A stretch of DNA of 64,000 bases from Chlamydia trachomatis (GTDB taxonomy: Bacteria; Chlamydiota; Chlamydiia; Chlamydiales; Rhabdochlamydiaceae). This document shows, in pieces, positions 36,603 to 47,728 of this stretch. The notes below the pieces were generated by a model. It was not told the origin of the DNA. It did not search any database and worked only from the letters and a program-made list of their open reading frames with translations. The stretch lies in NCBI GenBank assembly GCA_945898205.1, contig CAMDHO010000002.1:19553-83552 (forward strand), read 5' to 3'. Each line of letters opens with the position of its first letter. Position 1 is the first letter of the stretch. Made by a program: the position numbers and the translations under genes.

Positions 36603-36974
36603 ATGACCGTAAATCAAATAGCTTTTTGCACATCTACAACCTTAGCTATCGCTACCATTGCAACTACATTTACAGCTGTAGCCGCCGTGCCTGTCTCAAC
36701 AAAAATTGCCTTTATAGCACTATCGGTCCTCTCTGGATCTGTTTCTGCAGCTTCAGTTACAGCCTGGATGGACGAAACTTCGTTTAACGCCAGCAACTAC
36801 TTCTCTAACCTTAAAAAGCACTCCGCTTATGCTGTTGCAAGTATGACTCAAATGACAGCTCAACTACTTGTCCAAGCAGTAATTCAAGGATTAGCTAGCG
36901 GAGTCTCTACTTCGATTAGACGGCAGATTGCAGGCCCTGACCTCACAATAGAAAATTCAAATAAAACCAAATAA
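36603..36974 (+). CDS. Small protein with a bilobed hydrophobic domain (Inc-like candidate)
   Basis: A 123-residue protein, not recognised by sequence. Residues about 10-55 form two adjacent hydrophobic lobes (TLAIATIATTFTAVAAVPV and KIAFIALSVLSGSVSAASV). A soluble, weakly amphipathic tail of about 65 residues follows. A bilobed hydrophobic domain of 40-60 residues is the hallmark of chlamydial inclusion-membrane (Inc) proteins secreted by the type III system, so this is a candidate. AAAGGA lies before the ATG and a good terminator follows. A plain small membrane protein is the alternative. Confidence 0.65.
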   Translation: MTVNQIAFCTSTTLAIATIATTFTAVAAVPVSTKIAFIALSVLSGSVSAASVTAWMDETSFNASNYFSNLKKHSAYAVASMTQMTAQLLVQAVIQGLASGVSTSIRRQIAGPDLTIENSNKTK

Positions 36975-36984
36975 AAAGTTCTAC

Positions 36985-37026
36985 AAACCCCGATTCAAAT
37001 AAATTCTTTATTGGGGGTTTTTTATT
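36985..37026 (+). terminator. Rho-independent terminator
   Basis: AAACCCC pairs with GGGGTTT across a 21-nt loop and is followed by TTTTTATT, 10 nt after the stop of the Inc-like gene. It may serve pckG from the other side less well. Confidence 0.7.
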
Positions 37027-37096
37027 ACAACATTACTTCCATTTTCTTTATACATGCGCAGTTTACAATGTAATTGAAAAAAATTAGTTATAAAAT

Positions 37097-38908
37097 TTAA
37101 GAGATAACCGTTTTGACTAGCCGAGCTAAAAGCCGTTGCTTTAAAAGAGCCAGCTCTCTTATTAAAGTTTGAGGCATCTTAGATCCAAAAAGAGAGAAGT
37201 ATTTCTCTAACCCCTCTACTTCTAAAAGCCACTCAGATGGATCAACAGAAAAAAGAGATGCAAAATCAACATTTAAACCACTTAAATCTAAGGATTCTAA
37301 AGAAGGAATATTTCCTATCGCCGTTTTAATAAAAGAAGATTTAGAGCCTGATCTTTCAAAAATCCACTTTAAAACTCTCATATTTTCTCCAAAACCCGGC
37401 CAAAGATATCGACCTTGAGGATCTTTTCTAAACCAATTAACATAGAAAATAGAAGGTTTATGATTAGGGTCTATCTTACTACCTATATCCAACCAATGAG
37501 CAAAGTAATCCCCCATATGATATCCACAAAATGGAAGCATTGCAAATGGGTCATGTCGTAATTTCCCAACCGTACCAGTTGCCGCCGCTGTCGTCTCGGA
37601 AGAAACACTAGCGCCTAAAAAAACACCATGATCCCAAGACATTGATTCATATACAAGAGGAATTGTAGACGCCCTTCTCCCTCCAAATATGATAGCTGAA
37701 ATAGGCACACCTTCAGAATCTTCTGCATGAAGATCCAAAATAGGACATTGAGAAGTAGTTACTGTAAATCGACTATTAGGATGAGCTGCCGGAGCTGTTT
37801 TATTCCAAGGCTGCCCCCTCCAATCTATTAAACCTTCCGGAACATCTAAAGTCATCCCCTCCCACCACACATCTAAATCTGTCGTAAGAGCCACATTTGT
37901 AAAGAGTGTTTTTCGAGAAATAGTCTCCATTGCATGGGGATTAGATTTATATGAAGAGCCTGGTGCTACACCAAAAAATCCGGCTTCAGGATTAGTCGCA
38001 TACAATCTTCCGTCATCTCCAATCCTCATCCAAGCGATGTCATCACCTACACATTCCACTTTCCATCCGGGAAGCGTAGAACTCAACATAGCTAGGTTAG
38101 TCTTCCCGCATTGACTTGGAAAAGCGGCTGCAATATATTTTTTGTGACCTTCCGGGTTCGTAACTCCAATGATTAGCATATGCTCAGCGAGCCAACCTTG
38201 ACTTTGACCCATCTTAGACGCTATTCTAAGGGCAAAACTTTTTTTTCCAAGAAGAGCGTTGCCGCCATACCCGCTTCCATAAGACCAAATACTTAATTCT
38301 TCAGGAAAATGCACAATATACTTTTGAGCATTACAAGGCCATAAGACGTCTTCTTCCCCAACAGATAAGGGTTTACCTAAAGAATGCATGCATGCAACAA
38401 ACAAGCCTTGAGCACCTAATTGACTTAAAGCAGTTAAACCCATATGAGTCATAATTTTCATACTACAAACAACATATGGTGAATCGGTAATTTGCACCCC
38501 TATTTTAGAAAAAGGAGAAGAAAGCGGCCCCATACAAAAAGGAATAACATACATAGTTCTTCCTTTCATACACCCTGAAAAAAGAGGGAGTAAAATCTCC
38601 TTCATTTCCTTCGGATCTTTCCAATTATTTGTAGGACCTGCCTCAGCCTCTTTCTTACTGCAAACAAATGTAGCTTCTTCCACTCTAGCGACGTCTTCCG
38701 GATCTGATCTACAGTAGAAACTTTCTGGTCGTTTATTTTGATTTAAAGGGATGAAAGGTTTTTTTTGGATGAGTTTTTGAAACTCTTCTTCAGAGCCATT
38801 ACACAAATAAACTGCGTTGGGAGAGCAAAGAGCGACTGCGTCTAAAATCCATTGCTTTAAGTTTGAATTTTGGCTCCACAAAAGTTCATCACTAAAAATA
38901 TCTTTCAT
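37097..38908 (-). CDS. pckG: Phosphoenolpyruvate carboxykinase (GTP)
   Basis: Converts oxaloacetate to PEP with GTP, the entry to gluconeogenesis. The 603 residues are of the GTP-dependent class: the kinase-1a loop [14 protein letters not shown], the metal region [10 protein letters not shown], and [27 protein letters not shown] (in parts). The gene is 27 bp downstream of mreB. The order SNF2-mreB-pckG on one strand facing away from tig-clpP-clpX is the same as in Chlamydia (CT708-CT710). Confidence 0.98.
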   Translation of the reverse strand: MKDIFSDELLWSQNSNLKQWILDAVALCSPNAVYLCNGSEEEFQKLIQKKPFIPLNQNKRPESFYCRSDPEDVARVEEATFVCSKKEAEAGPTNNWKDPKEMKEILLPLFSGCMKGRTMYVIPFCMGPLSSPFSKIGVQITDSPYVVCSMKIMTHMGLTALSQLGAQGLFVACMHSLGKPLSVGEEDVLWPCNAQKYIVHFPEELSIWSYGSGYGGNALLGKKSFALRIASKMGQSQGWLAEHMLIIGVTNPEGHKKYIAAAFPSQCGKTNLAMLSSTLPGWKVECVGDDIAWMRIGDDGRLYATNPEAGFFGVAPGSSYKSNPHAMETISRKTLFTNVALTTDLDVWWEGMTLDVPEGLIDWRGQPWNKTAPAAHPNSRFTVTTSQCPILDLHAEDSEGVPISAIIFGGRRASTIPLVYESMSWDHGVFLGASVSSETTAAATGTVGKLRHDPFAMLPFCGYHMGDYFAHWLDIGSKIDPNHKPSIFYVNWFRKDPQGRYLWPGFGENMRVLKWIFERSGSKSSFIKTAIGNIPSLESLDLSGLNVDFASLFSVDPSEWLLEVEGLEKYFSLFGSKMPQTLIRELALLKQRLLARLVKTVIS

Positions 38909-38935
38909 GAAGACGACCTTGAATTTTTAGAAAAT

Positions 38936-40015
38936 CTAATGAACTAATGATCTTTTTTTCTTGAATTTATCTAAATATTCTAACGCTTTGCCAGTTCCTA
39001 GACAAACCGCCAAAAGCGGGTTAGAGGCAACTATTACAGGAAGTCCTGTTTCTTTAATTAACGCTTTATCTAAACCTTTAATTAAAGCTCCTCCTCCGAC
39101 TAGAACCATTCCTCTTTCTACCAGGTCGGCCGCAAGTTCTGGAGGGCATTTTTCAAGTGTTAATTTAACATTTTCGATAATCTGTTGAATTGGCTCTGCT
39201 AAGCATTCTCGAATTTCTACAGAATTAATCCTTTTAGTCAGAGGCAAACCTGCAACTTGATCTCTACCCCTTACTTCCATCTCGAGTTCATTTTCCCCTA
39301 GTGGATAAGCTGATCCGATGCTCATTTTAATATCTTCTGCTGTTCTAGGCCCAATCATTAAATTATAAGTGCGCCTCATATAGTTAACAATGCACTCATC
39401 AAACTCATCACCTGCAACACGAAGAGACCTAGCCTCGACAATACCACCTAAGGAAATGATTGCGATCTCTGTAGTCCCGCCTCCGATATCGATGATCATG
39501 TTAGCATATGGTTCATGCACAGGTAGATCTATTCCGATAGCAGCAGCCATAGGCTCTTCAATTAAAATCACTTCTTGAGCCCCAGCTCTTAAAGCGGAAT
39601 CTTCCACAGCTCTCTTTTCAACACCTGTAATACCAGAAGGAACGGCAATTAAAATTTTAGGACGAGTTAAACTACGAGGAGGCGTTACTCTTTTAATCAA
39701 CACTTTTAACATCCCTTCTGCAATTTCAAAGTCAGCAATAACACCATCTTTCATCGGTCTTACAGTATGGATTCTTCTGGGGGTCTTTCCGATCATAGCT
39801 TTTGCTTTTTGACCCACAGCAAGAACTTCATTTGTCTCTGAATCCACAGCAACAACAGAGGGCTCTGCCAAAACGACCCCTTTGCCTCTAACATAAACTA
39901 AGGTATTCGCCGTTCCAAGATCGATTCCGATATCACTAGAAAAAAGACCAGATACTCTACCTGCTCTCCCTAGTATATTTTGAGACAATTTTCTCAAAAA
40001 ATCGCTATACGCCAT
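38936..40015 (-). CDS. mreB: Rod shape-determining protein MreB
   Basis: Actin-like filament protein that in chlamydiae organises division-site peptidoglycan synthesis in the absence of FtsZ. The 359 residues carry [19 protein letters not shown] (phosphate 1), the [11 protein letters not shown] phosphate-2 motif and [13 protein letters not shown]. It has a slightly longer N-terminus than the E. coli protein, including an amphipathic stretch ([14 protein letters not shown]) likely for membrane binding. It lies 12 bp after the SNF2 gene and 27 bp before pckG, a three-gene operon. Confidence 0.98.
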   Translation of the reverse strand: MAYSDFLRKLSQNILGRAGRVSGLFSSDIGIDLGTANTLVYVRGKGVVLAEPSVVAVDSETNEVLAVGQKAKAMIGKTPRRIHTVRPMKDGVIADFEIAEGMLKVLIKRVTPPRSLTRPKILIAVPSGITGVEKRAVEDSALRAGAQEVILIEEPMAAAIGIDLPVHEPYANMIIDIGGGTTEIAIISLGGIVEARSLRVAGDEFDECIVNYMRRTYNLMIGPRTAEDIKMSIGSAYPLGENELEMEVRGRDQVAGLPLTKRINSVEIRECLAEPIQQIIENVKLTLEKCPPELAADLVERGMVLVGGGALIKGLDKALIKETGLPVIVASNPLLAVCLGTGKALEYLDKFKKKRSLVH

Positions 40016-40027
40016 TTATTATTCCTT

Positions 40028-43000
40028 TTATGTCTTGAGTAACTCGAGAACATCTTCCCATGTGAGTTTTGCTATCGCTTCATCATCGCAGCTTACAACT
40101 TTCTTGACCAATCCTTTTTTTCTCTTCTGCATTTCAGCAATCTTCTCTTCGATTGTTCCAAGAGTAATCAACTTATAAGCAGACACTGAATTCTTCTGCC
40201 CTAGTCGATGAACCCTATCGGTCGCCTGACTTTCTACCGCAGGATTCCACCACATGTCATAATGGATGACTGTATCTGCCCCTACAAGATTAAGTCCGGT
40301 CCCTCCGGCTTTTAAAGAAACTAAGAAAACTGAAATAGTTTTATCTTCATTGAAGTCTTTAACAATTTCCAAGCGATTCTTACTAGATCCATCTAGATAA
40401 GAAAATCGAATCCCTCTTAACTCCAAATCTTTTTTCATAATCTGCAACATTCTTGTATACTGGGAAAAAATCACTGTTTTATGATTTCCTTCAACCAGTG
40501 TTTGCAGAAGATCTAAAAGCATATCATATTTAGCAGAATCTCCAGGTTCTGGAGTTTCTTTTGCGAAAATAGCTGGATGACAACAAATTTGTTTTAAGCG
40601 TGTTAACGTAGCTAACACATGGATTTGAACCCTATCAAAGCCATCTCTTTGGACAAGTTTTACAAGTTCATCTCTCGCTGACTCTGCATAGGACTTATAC
40701 AGCTGCATTTGAACTTCACTAAGTTGACAATGATATACAATTTCAGAAATAGGAGGCAAATCGTCTAAAACATCACACTTCATCCTTCTTAAAATAAAAG
40801 GAGACACTTTTCTTTTTAAGAAATCTAAATTCTTTTGCAATTCCTGCCCTGACACTCGAACATATTTTTCCACAAATCGATCATATGAACTCAGAAACCC
40901 TGGCATTAAGAAATCAAACAAACTCCACAGTTCTTCCAAGGAATTTTCTATAGGAGTTCCCGATAAGATTAGTCTATGATCTGCCTGAACTTGCTTCACT
41001 GACTTTGCATTGCGAGTACCGCGATTCTTAATGTGCTGCGCCTCATCCAATACTACGTAGGAAAAAGGAATATTTTTATATCCTTCTATATCTTTTTGTA
41101 AAAGCGTATATGAAGTGATAATAACATCATACTCCTGAACATTTTCAATTGTTTTTTTACGAAAAGAAGGAATCCCATCCACAACAATAGACTTTAACTG
41201 TCGATTAAATTTAGAACATTCTTCTTTCCAGTTATATAAAAGAGAAGTTGGGCAGACAATTAAAGAAGGGCCCTGCTTTTTATTTTTATATTGAGAAATT
41301 GTTACTATGGCCTGAAGCGTTTTTCCAAGCCCCATATCATCTGCTAAAATCCCATTCAGATACATAGTTCTAAGCCGTTCAAGCCATTTCACCCCTTCGA
41401 GCTGATAGGAACGTAATGTAGCATTTATCGACTTAGGAACTTCGGAGAAATCAACATTCTTTTCCCCTAAAATTTGCTTTCGAATGTCTACTAATCTATC
41501 TGTAATAGAAAAAGTAATAGGCAACCCTTCAAAACAACCTGCATCTACACTTGCTAAACTCCATAGAGGCCTTGAAAGCACGTGATTTTCCAACACTTCA
41601 ATCCCAAGCTCATCAAACAACTTAACAATTCCTAAAACTCTCTCCAAATCCAATACGAGGATCTTTGGAAGTCGGCTACCTTCTGAAACTTTTTTTACCT
41701 TAGCTTTAGGCATATCTAATTCGATAAAAGCTTTTTTAGAAGACATACACTCCCAAAGAGTATCTAGTCTAATACCATTCAAAGCCCCATCTACTTGTAA
41801 TCGAATTTCATATGAATCAATACGATCTGTATCTACAAGCTCCAATGAAAACGAAGTTTGATCGTAAATAAACTGATCTAAAAGGTTTTGAGGGCAATTA
41901 AATTTCACTCTAACTTGATTTCTCGGAATAATTTCCGTCATGAACTCAATAATCTTTTTATCAGATTTTGACACATAAATCCCAGTATCTGGCATGTAGA
42001 TAAAATCCTGAAAAAGATCTTCCAAAACTTTTCTTTCCTCAACTAAATTCCTAGCTAGAATCCCTTCATTCTGAATAAAGGACATAATTTGACTGTATTC
42101 TATCTGAGGAGGAGAGGCCGGAATTTTATGATTTTCGTACTTAAAATGCAAAACAGCTTCCAATTCTCCGTTTAAATAGGAAAGATCACAAACAGCCTCT
42201 AAAGACCCACTATATGGGATTGTAACGAAATCTTCAATCACATGCTGATTTGAAATCTCTGCATAACGAGAAAGTTCGGAAAGGGAATTTTCTACAAAAG
42301 AACCAAATAAAGGTTCAGGGATGGTAACATCTCTGATTTCCCTTAAGTTCCTTAAATGCAACCGTGTAATTGACTCCCCAAAACGATAAAATGTATTCTT
42401 ATATAACATGCCTGGCTTAGAACACTCAAAAAGCCTAGCGTCTTCCAGTGTTACAGAATTAGAATCTATCGTAATTAAAGGGTTCATTAAAATTTTTGAA
42501 GTAGGAGGTGGAATATATTCTAAAACAAATCGAAATCCAGCAGGAACCGGAGAAAATCGCACAGGTTGATCTAAACTCCCTTCGTACAACCCTGTCAAAT
42601 GAGGTAAATCATCCTCTTGAGGTAAATAACGAGTTTGACCTATTTTTTGAAAAGCCGATTCAAACATCTTTGCTACGACAAGACCAAATACTTCTATATC
42701 CAAATAGCCAATTCGAAGAGACTTTTCTGAGTTGTTATTTTCTGCAAAACGGATATGATTCATAAGTGTTTTTACCGTTTCTTTTTGAGAAACTTCGAAA
42801 GACTCTAAAGAAAAACAATACCTCTTACTACTCATGAAAATCGGTTCTTTATAGCAAATAGCGTCTAAAAACTGCTTTAAATGAGGGACATGTAAAGGTT
42901 TTGAACGATAGGGTAATCGAAGAGCTAACTGAACCTCTACCTGGTTCTTTGCTTGAACAGTTCCTGAAAAAGAAAAAATTAAATGAATTTCTGCTTTATC

Positions 43001-43516
43001 TATTTCTAAAGCAGTCTGAGTTCTGAAAAAAGGAGATAAAGCCAAAATTTGAGAGGCTTCTATGTATTCTTGCAATAAATTTTTTTGATTTAGTTCTTCT
43101 TGACGCAGAACCTCTTTAGATTCCGCCTCTTTCAATTTCTCTAACAAAATATTTGTCGAGTTTTCATCATGATCTTCTTTTACCATTTCTTCAAAACTAG
43201 ACTCTTTTGAATAGTCAACAAGTATTTTATCCAAATTTTCTTCTACAAAAAAAAGAAGAGCTGCAATATGTTGGCAATCATAATTGTAGGGGCAATCGCA
43301 ATTAGAGTCGATTGCTTCACATTCATTACGATCAATTTCTATTTCACTCTCATAGCAATTCTCATATTGACCGAGAACTCTTCCACTTACCTTCATTGAC
43401 TTTCCATCAAGTTGCAATAGTTTTGCTGACACAACCTTTTGCCTGTCATAAAGATCCTTTCCCTCTTTAATAATATTCGAGGAAAAATCTTGCCTTAGTT
43501 TCCGAAAATTAATCAT
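40028..43516 (-). CDS. SWI2/SNF2-family helicase with N-terminal SWIM zinc finger
   Basis: An 1162-residue double-stranded-DNA translocase. A SWIM zinc finger is near the N-terminus (CDCPYNYDCQHIAAL, about residues 96-110). A long middle region of about 500 residues typical of bacterial SNF2 proteins follows. The helicase core holds DDMGLGKTLQ (Walker A), LDEAQHIKNR (DEAQ box), LSGTPIENSLEELWSLFDF, LVSLKAGGTGLN and QATDRVHRLGQ. Chlamydia carries the orthologue (CT708) next to mreB. Its role is probably transcription recycling or DNA repair. The upstream side faces a 480-bp intergenic region. Confidence 0.95.
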   Translation of the reverse strand: MINFRKLRQDFSSNIIKEGKDLYDRQKVVSAKLLQLDGKSMKVSGRVLGQYENCYESEIEIDRNECEAIDSNCDCPYNYDCQHIAALLFFVEENLDKILVDYSKESSFEEMVKEDHDENSTNILLEKLKEAESKEVLRQEELNQKNLLQEYIEASQILALSPFFRTQTALEIDKAEIHLIFSFSGTVQAKNQVEVQLALRLPYRSKPLHVPHLKQFLDAICYKEPIFMSSKRYCFSLESFEVSQKETVKTLMNHIRFAENNNSEKSLRIGYLDIEVFGLVVAKMFESAFQKIGQTRYLPQEDDLPHLTGLYEGSLDQPVRFSPVPAGFRFVLEYIPPPTSKILMNPLITIDSNSVTLEDARLFECSKPGMLYKNTFYRFGESITRLHLRNLREIRDVTIPEPLFGSFVENSLSELSRYAEISNQHVIEDFVTIPYSGSLEAVCDLSYLNGELEAVLHFKYENHKIPASPPQIEYSQIMSFIQNEGILARNLVEERKVLEDLFQDFIYMPDTGIYVSKSDKKIIEFMTEIIPRNQVRVKFNCPQNLLDQFIYDQTSFSLELVDTDRIDSYEIRLQVDGALNGIRLDTLWECMSSKKAFIELDMPKAKVKKVSEGSRLPKILVLDLERVLGIVKLFDELGIEVLENHVLSRPLWSLASVDAGCFEGLPITFSITDRLVDIRKQILGEKNVDFSEVPKSINATLRSYQLEGVKWLERLRTMYLNGILADDMGLGKTLQAIVTISQYKNKKQGPSLIVCPTSLLYNWKEECSKFNRQLKSIVVDGIPSFRKKTIENVQEYDVIITSYTLLQKDIEGYKNIPFSYVVLDEAQHIKNRGTRNAKSVKQVQADHRLILSGTPIENSLEELWSLFDFLMPGFLSSYDRFVEKYVRVSGQELQKNLDFLKRKVSPFILRRMKCDVLDDLPPISEIVYHCQLSEVQMQLYKSYAESARDELVKLVQRDGFDRVQIHVLATLTRLKQICCHPAIFAKETPEPGDSAKYDMLLDLLQTLVEGNHKTVIFSQYTRMLQIMKKDLELRGIRFSYLDGSSKNRLEIVKDFNEDKTISVFLVSLKAGGTGLNLVGADTVIHYDMWWNPAVESQATDRVHRLGQKNSVSAYKLITLGTIEEKIAEMQKRKKGLVKKVVSCDDEAIAKLTWEDVLELLKT

Positions 43517-43997
43517 TTGCTTTCTTCTTTTGCAAAAAAATATGAAAAAAACGAAAGAGATTCTAGCCTTTTCAAAAAAGAAGAAGCCATTCTTTACGTC
43601 CAGATTCTTTTACCTTTTTTCAATAACGACCGCAAGAAAAAAAATCACTGGCACTAGTAAAACACTTTACGTATGACTCTCAGGCTGTTTTTTTATTTAA
43701 AAAAACTTTCAGGAAATTTTAACAACAAAAAACAATAATTTCTCTAAAAAAATAAACTTCATTTAACTAGAACTTCGCTAAATATTTTTTCAGATACAAA
43801 TATACAACACCACACAACCTTATTTTATATAGCGAACCCCCTCCGTACAAAACAAATTTATCCCCCTCTAATTCAACTATTCTTCTATACAAAATATGCA
43901 GATATTGAGACCTCCGATTTAATTTATTGAAAAAGTTGATGAAAAAAAAGATCAAAAATCGCTATTCTATCCTCTTTCGCGATTATGATCGCAAAAT
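43517..43997. other. Intergenic region between divergent SNF2 and tRNA-Gly
   Basis: About 480 bp, very A/T-rich, holding the start region of the SNF2-mreB-pckG operon and of the tRNA-Gly/tig side. I see no gene; a 62-codon minus-strand frame (43767-43955) has no ribosome-binding site or family. A short hairpin GCGAT-TATG-ATCGC lies just before the first tRNA. Confidence 0.5.
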
Positions 43998-44069
43998 GCG
44001 GGTGTAGCTCAGTGGTAGAGCGTCACGTTGCCAACGTGAAAGTCGTGAGTTCGAGCCTCATCACCCGCT
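43998..44069 (+). tRNA. tRNA-Gly (anticodon GCC), copy 1
   Basis: A 72-nt cloverleaf. Acceptor GCGGGTG pairs with CACCCGC. The anticodon stem TCACG/CGTGA encloses TTGCCAA with anticodon GCC. The T arm is GTGAGTTCGAGCCTCAT and the discriminator is T. No CCA is encoded. It is identical to copy 2. Confidence 0.96.
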
Positions 44070-44101
44070 TTTTTATTACCAGAAACCTTTAACTTAGATC
44101 T

Positions 44102-44173
44102 GCGGGTGTAGCTCAGTGGTAGAGCGTCACGTTGCCAACGTGAAAGTCGTGAGTTCGAGCCTCATCACCCGCT
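44102..44173 (+). tRNA. tRNA-Gly (anticodon GCC), copy 2
   Basis: An exact 72-nt duplicate of the copy at 43998, 32 nt downstream, which indicates recent tandem duplication or gene conversion. It lies 36 nt before tig. Confidence 0.96.
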
Positions 44174-44209
44174 TTTGTACATACCTCATTCTTTAAGGAG
44201 TCGAAAAAA

Positions 44210-45532
44210 ATGAAAAACCGACCTTCACAAACTCTGAGCATTTCTCAGGTTACATGCATTGTTCATAAAAAACCAGGAAGTCAAATTGAATTTGAAGCAA
44301 CGGTTTCTAAAGAACTTATTTCTTTATGCCACGCAAAAGCTATCAAAATCATAGGGAAAAACTTGAGCATTCCCGGGTTTCGCAAAGGAAAAGTCCCAGA
44401 ATCTTTTATCCTCCAAAAATTCCCTAAAGAAATCCAAGAAAAATGGCAAGAAGCTGTAGTACACGAAGCTATTCAACAGTGTTTTAAACAAACTAATCTA
44501 ACACCTCTTAATAAAGAAGATGTCGGATTTAAAATGCATACATTCTCTCCAGAGTCTGCTTCTTTTTCATTTTCTTTCGAAGTCAGCCCAGAAATTCCTC
44601 ATGTAGATCCATCACAATTCAAACTCCAAGAAGTAAAAAAACCTGTTGTTGACGAAGCGAAAATCAAAGAAACCATCCGTCAAACTCTTTTCTTTTATGC
44701 TACATGGGATACAGTTGAAGACAAAGAAGTCCAAGAAGGCGACTTTGTTATGCTTGATATAGATCTTTTAGAGACAACTCCCCCCTCTTCTTTATTTACA
44801 AATACTCGATTTGAAGTTACCGATGCCTCTATGGCAAAATGGATGAAAGACCTTTTGATTGGAAATAAAGTAGGGGCTGCTTTAGAAGGCATTAGCGTTC
44901 CAGACGAATCCGCAGACCCTCTTGAAAAAGAAACTCTACAGCCTCAGAAAGTGCGAATTACCATAAAAAAAATGGAAGCTCCTACTTTACCTGAAATGAC
45001 AGCCGAGCTCTTTAAAAATCTCGGAGTAGAATCAGAAGAAGATCTAAAGAAAAAAATAGAAACTCTTCTCAATTCACAAGCTGACGAACACGTTAAAGAA
45101 GAAAAAAGAACTCAAGTTCGAGAATTCTTACTTAACACCTATCCCTTTGATCTCCCCACAACTCTCATAAATAATGAAGTACGCTTTCGAGTGTCCCAAC
45201 TAAATAATAATGATGAGTTCTTACAACATTGGAAGTCTCTCGATCAAAATGGTCAAAAAAAATTGATTGAAGTAATCAAATCTCAATCAGAAAAAGCCGT
45301 TAAATTATTTCATTTAAGTAGTCAGTTGCTTAAAGACAATAAGCTATCTCCATCTCCTCATAATCTTCCTAAGCTAGCAGAAACTCAGCTTGAAGCATTG
45401 GTAAATCCTAATCAAATGATGGATTATAACCAACAGCCGGAACTTAGACGCGCTGAAGCTCTTTCTAAACTAATATTAGAGCAAGCAGAGGACTATGTTA
45501 TTGCACAGGCATCTGCTAATGTGATAGGTTAA
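44210..45532 (+). CDS. tig: Trigger factor
   Basis: Ribosome-bound chaperone and peptidyl-prolyl isomerase. The 440 residues have the usual three parts. The N-terminal ribosome-binding domain has the signature loop [15 protein letters not shown] PPIase domain (about 165-250) shows the [10 protein letters not shown] start. The helical C-terminal arms include [18 protein letters not shown] [20 protein letters not shown] precedes the ATG. It is first gene of tig-clpP-clpX, 47 bp before clpP, as in Chlamydia. Confidence 0.96.
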   Translation: MKNRPSQTLSISQVTCIVHKKPGSQIEFEATVSKELISLCHAKAIKIIGKNLSIPGFRKGKVPESFILQKFPKEIQEKWQEAVVHEAIQQCFKQTNLTPLNKEDVGFKMHTFSPESASFSFSFEVSPEIPHVDPSQFKLQEVKKPVVDEAKIKETIRQTLFFYATWDTVEDKEVQEGDFVMLDIDLLETTPPSSLFTNTRFEVTDASMAKWMKDLLIGNKVGAALEGISVPDESADPLEKETLQPQKVRITIKKMEAPTLPEMTAELFKNLGVESEEDLKKKIETLLNSQADEHVKEEKRTQVREFLLNTYPFDLPTTLINNEVRFRVSQLNNNDEFLQHWKSLDQNGQKKLIEVIKSQSEKAVKLFHLSSQLLKDNKLSPSPHNLPKLAETQLEALVNPNQMMDYNQQPELRRAEALSKLILEQAEDYVIAQASANVIG

Positions 45533-45579
45533 GGTTTGAAATTAGGACTGCTAAATTTTTTAACTTAGGAAGGCTTTGC

Positions 45580-46182
45580 ATGTACCAAATCCCATACGTC
45601 GTTGAAGATACAGGCCGTGGCGAAAGAGCCATGGATATTTTTTCAAGGTTACTTAAAGATCGAATTGTTTTTATTGGCACTGAGATCAATGATCAAGTGG
45701 CTAATACCGTCATTGCACAATTGCTCTTTTTGAGAGCCGAAGACCCGAAAAAAGACATTAATTTATATATTAATTCTCCGGGCGGTTATATTACTTCTTC
45801 TTTAGCAATCATCGACACCATGCAATTCATGGGATATGACATCAACACTTACTGCCTTGGACAAGCCGCTTCTATGGCAGCTCTTTTATTAGCTGCAGGA
45901 ACTAAGGGCAAACGATTCGCACTTCCTAACAGTCGTATTATGATTCACCAACCTAGTGGTGGAGTAACCGGCACCTCTTCCGATATAGCTTTGCAAGCTA
46001 AAGAAATTTTAGTTCTTAAGCATATTTGTGCTCGTCTCATGTCCGAGCGCACAGGAAATTCTCTTGAAAAGATTTTAGATGATTCCGAAAGGGACTTCTT
46101 TATGAATCCTGAAGAAGCATGCAAGTATGGGATTATTGACAAGATTGCTGCTCAATCTCGCCCCGAAGACTCTAAAAAATAA
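45580..46182 (+). CDS. clpP: ATP-dependent Clp protease proteolytic subunit
   Basis: Serine protease chamber partner of ClpX. The 200 residues contain IYINSPGG-type [10 protein letters not shown], the catalytic Ser in [16 protein letters not shown], the His in IMIHQPSGG, and the Asp near [18 protein letters not shown]. Ala replaces the usual Gly after the active-site Ser-Met. Chlamydiae have two ClpP paralogues; this is the one linked to clpX (ClpP2 position). It ends 19 bp before clpX. Confidence 0.97.
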   Translation: MYQIPYVVEDTGRGERAMDIFSRLLKDRIVFIGTEINDQVANTVIAQLLFLRAEDPKKDINLYINSPGGYITSSLAIIDTMQFMGYDINTYCLGQAASMAALLLAAGTKGKRFALPNSRIMIHQPSGGVTGTSSDIALQAKEILVLKHICARLMSERTGNSLEKILDDSERDFFMNPEEACKYGIIDKIAAQSRPEDSKK

Positions 46183-46201
46183 TTACTTCACCGAGCATTT
46201 T

Positions 46202-47425
46202 ATGAAAAAAAAAGAAAAAAGCACAGCTTCTTGTTCCTTTTGTGGGCGCCCAGAAGAGGCTGTTGAGAAATTGATTTCTGGACCCGATTCGTTTATTTGT
46301 GATAAATGCATAAAACTCTGCATTGAAATCATTGATAAAAAACCGGTACATCACGAACTAAAAATCCTTAAGCCTAAAGAGATTAAATTAGCATTAGATG
46401 AGTATGTAATAGGCCAAGAACGAGCTAAAAAAACAATTGCTGTAGCTGTTTATAACCACTATAAAAGAGTCCGTGCTATCCATAAAAATGGAGAAGTAGA
46501 ATATAGTAAGTCCAATGTCATGCTACTAGGGCCTACAGGCTCTGGAAAAACTCTTATAGCAAGAACTTTAGCTAAAATCCTCGATGTCCCTTTTGCTATT
46601 GCTGATGCCACAACCCTAACAGAAGCTGGCTATGTTGGAGAAGATGTAGAAAACATTGTTCTAAAACTAGTCCAAGCTGCAGATTATGACATTGCAAGAG
46701 CCGAAATGGGCATTATTTACGTCGATGAAATTGATAAACTCAGAAAAACAACAAGTAACGTTTCTATCACTCGCGATGTGTCCGGAGAAGGTGTTCAGCA
46801 AGCTCTTTTAAAAATCGTAGAGGGCACTGTTGCAAATGTTCCTCCAAAAGGGGGAAGAAAACATCCTAATCAAGAATACATCAAAGTAAATACTGAAAAC
46901 ATCCTCTTTATTGTCGGAGGAGCTTTTGTTCACTTAGATAAAATGATTGCAAAAAGGCTTGGAAAAACAACGATCGGATTTGATGCTTCAGAAGCCACTA
47001 CTTTTGACACCACTGAAGTCAATTATCTTCTTTCTAAAGTTGAACCAGAAGATCTTATTGAATTTGGAATGATCCCAGAGTTTGTTGGAAGGTTTAATAG
47101 TATAGCAAATTGCAATGAGCTCGATATAGAAGACCTTGTTTCTATCTTGACCACTCCTAAAAATGCTATTATCAAACAATATCAACACCTTTTTGCTGAA
47201 GAGGATATTTTACTAGATTTTGCTCCCGATTCATTACGTGCTATGGCCGAAAAAGCAAAATTAACAGGAACGGGCGCTAGAGCTCTTCGTATGATTGTAG
47301 AATCTCTTTTATTAGATTTGATGTTTGAAGCTCCTTCAGACCCTACAATCCATAAAATCACTATTAACAAAGACTGTTTAACAGAGAAAAAGTCCCCTCT
47401 TATCGAAAGAAAAAACCCCGTCTAA
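46202..47425 (+). CDS. clpX: Clp protease ATP-binding subunit ClpX
   Basis: AAA+ unfoldase that feeds substrates to ClpP. The 407 residues begin [17 protein letters not shown]; the N-terminal zinc-binding domain has two Cys pairs (CSFC, CDKC). The AAA+ core has GPTGSGKT (Walker A), [10 protein letters not shown] (Walker B), the pore loop in [10 protein letters not shown] and the [11 protein letters not shown] and GFDASE stretches. The start at 46202 is chosen because it gives the family N-terminus; an upstream ATG at 46127 inside clpP is not credible. A terminator follows. Confidence 0.98.
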   Translation: MKKKEKSTASCSFCGRPEEAVEKLISGPDSFICDKCIKLCIEIIDKKPVHHELKILKPKEIKLALDEYVIGQERAKKTIAVAVYNHYKRVRAIHKNGEVEYSKSNVMLLGPTGSGKTLIARTLAKILDVPFAIADATTLTEAGYVGEDVENIVLKLVQAADYDIARAEMGIIYVDEIDKLRKTTSNVSITRDVSGEGVQQALLKIVEGTVANVPPKGGRKHPNQEYIKVNTENILFIVGGAFVHLDKMIAKRLGKTTIGFDASEATTFDTTEVNYLLSKVEPEDLIEFGMIPEFVGRFNSIANCNELDIEDLVSILTTPKNAIIKQYQHLFAEEDILLDFAPDSLRAMAEKAKLTGTGARALRMIVESLLLDLMFEAPSDPTIHKITINKDCLTEKKSPLIERKNPV

Positions 47426-47430
47426 AACCT

Positions 47431-47468
47431 AATAAAGCAGACGTTATTTTTTATACCGTCTGCTTTAT
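47431..47468 (+). terminator. Rho-independent terminator of tig-clpP-clpX
   Basis: ATAAAGCAGACG pairs with CGTCTGCTTTAT (12 bp) around a T-rich loop and is followed by ATTTTTGC, just after the clpX stop. Confidence 0.8.
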
Positions 47469-47645
47469 ATTTTTGCATTCTAAAATAAATATACTAACAA
47501 ATCCGCCCCTCCAAATACTGCCCATGAACCCACTTTAATTCCTTGAATCTGCACTTTCCTGCAGTTTTTTCCTGATATTGACAGCTTTTTTTAGGCAATA
47601 AGAACGCAAACTTTTTTGTCAATTTTTTAATTGAACAAAAGAATG

Positions 47646-47690
47646 ATGAAATCACCAAATCGAATTTAATTGATTTGGTGATTTCATTTT
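47646..47690. repeat. 16-bp perfect inverted repeat upstream of the broken ATPase gene
   Basis: ATGAAATCACCAAATC (47646-47661) and its exact complement (47672-47687) enclose a 10-nt loop, followed by TTT. It lies about 40 bp before the ATPase start, so it could be a terminator, an operator, or the mark of an insertion. Confidence 0.6.
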
Positions 47691-47728
47691 GACATGATAA
47701 ATTCATCACCAAAACAAGGTATTTGAGA

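Noticed and set aside
43767..43955. 62-codon minus-strand frame in the SNF2/tRNA-Gly gap
   Set aside because: Lys/Tyr/Phe-rich text typical of A/T-rich non-coding DNA and no start signal.
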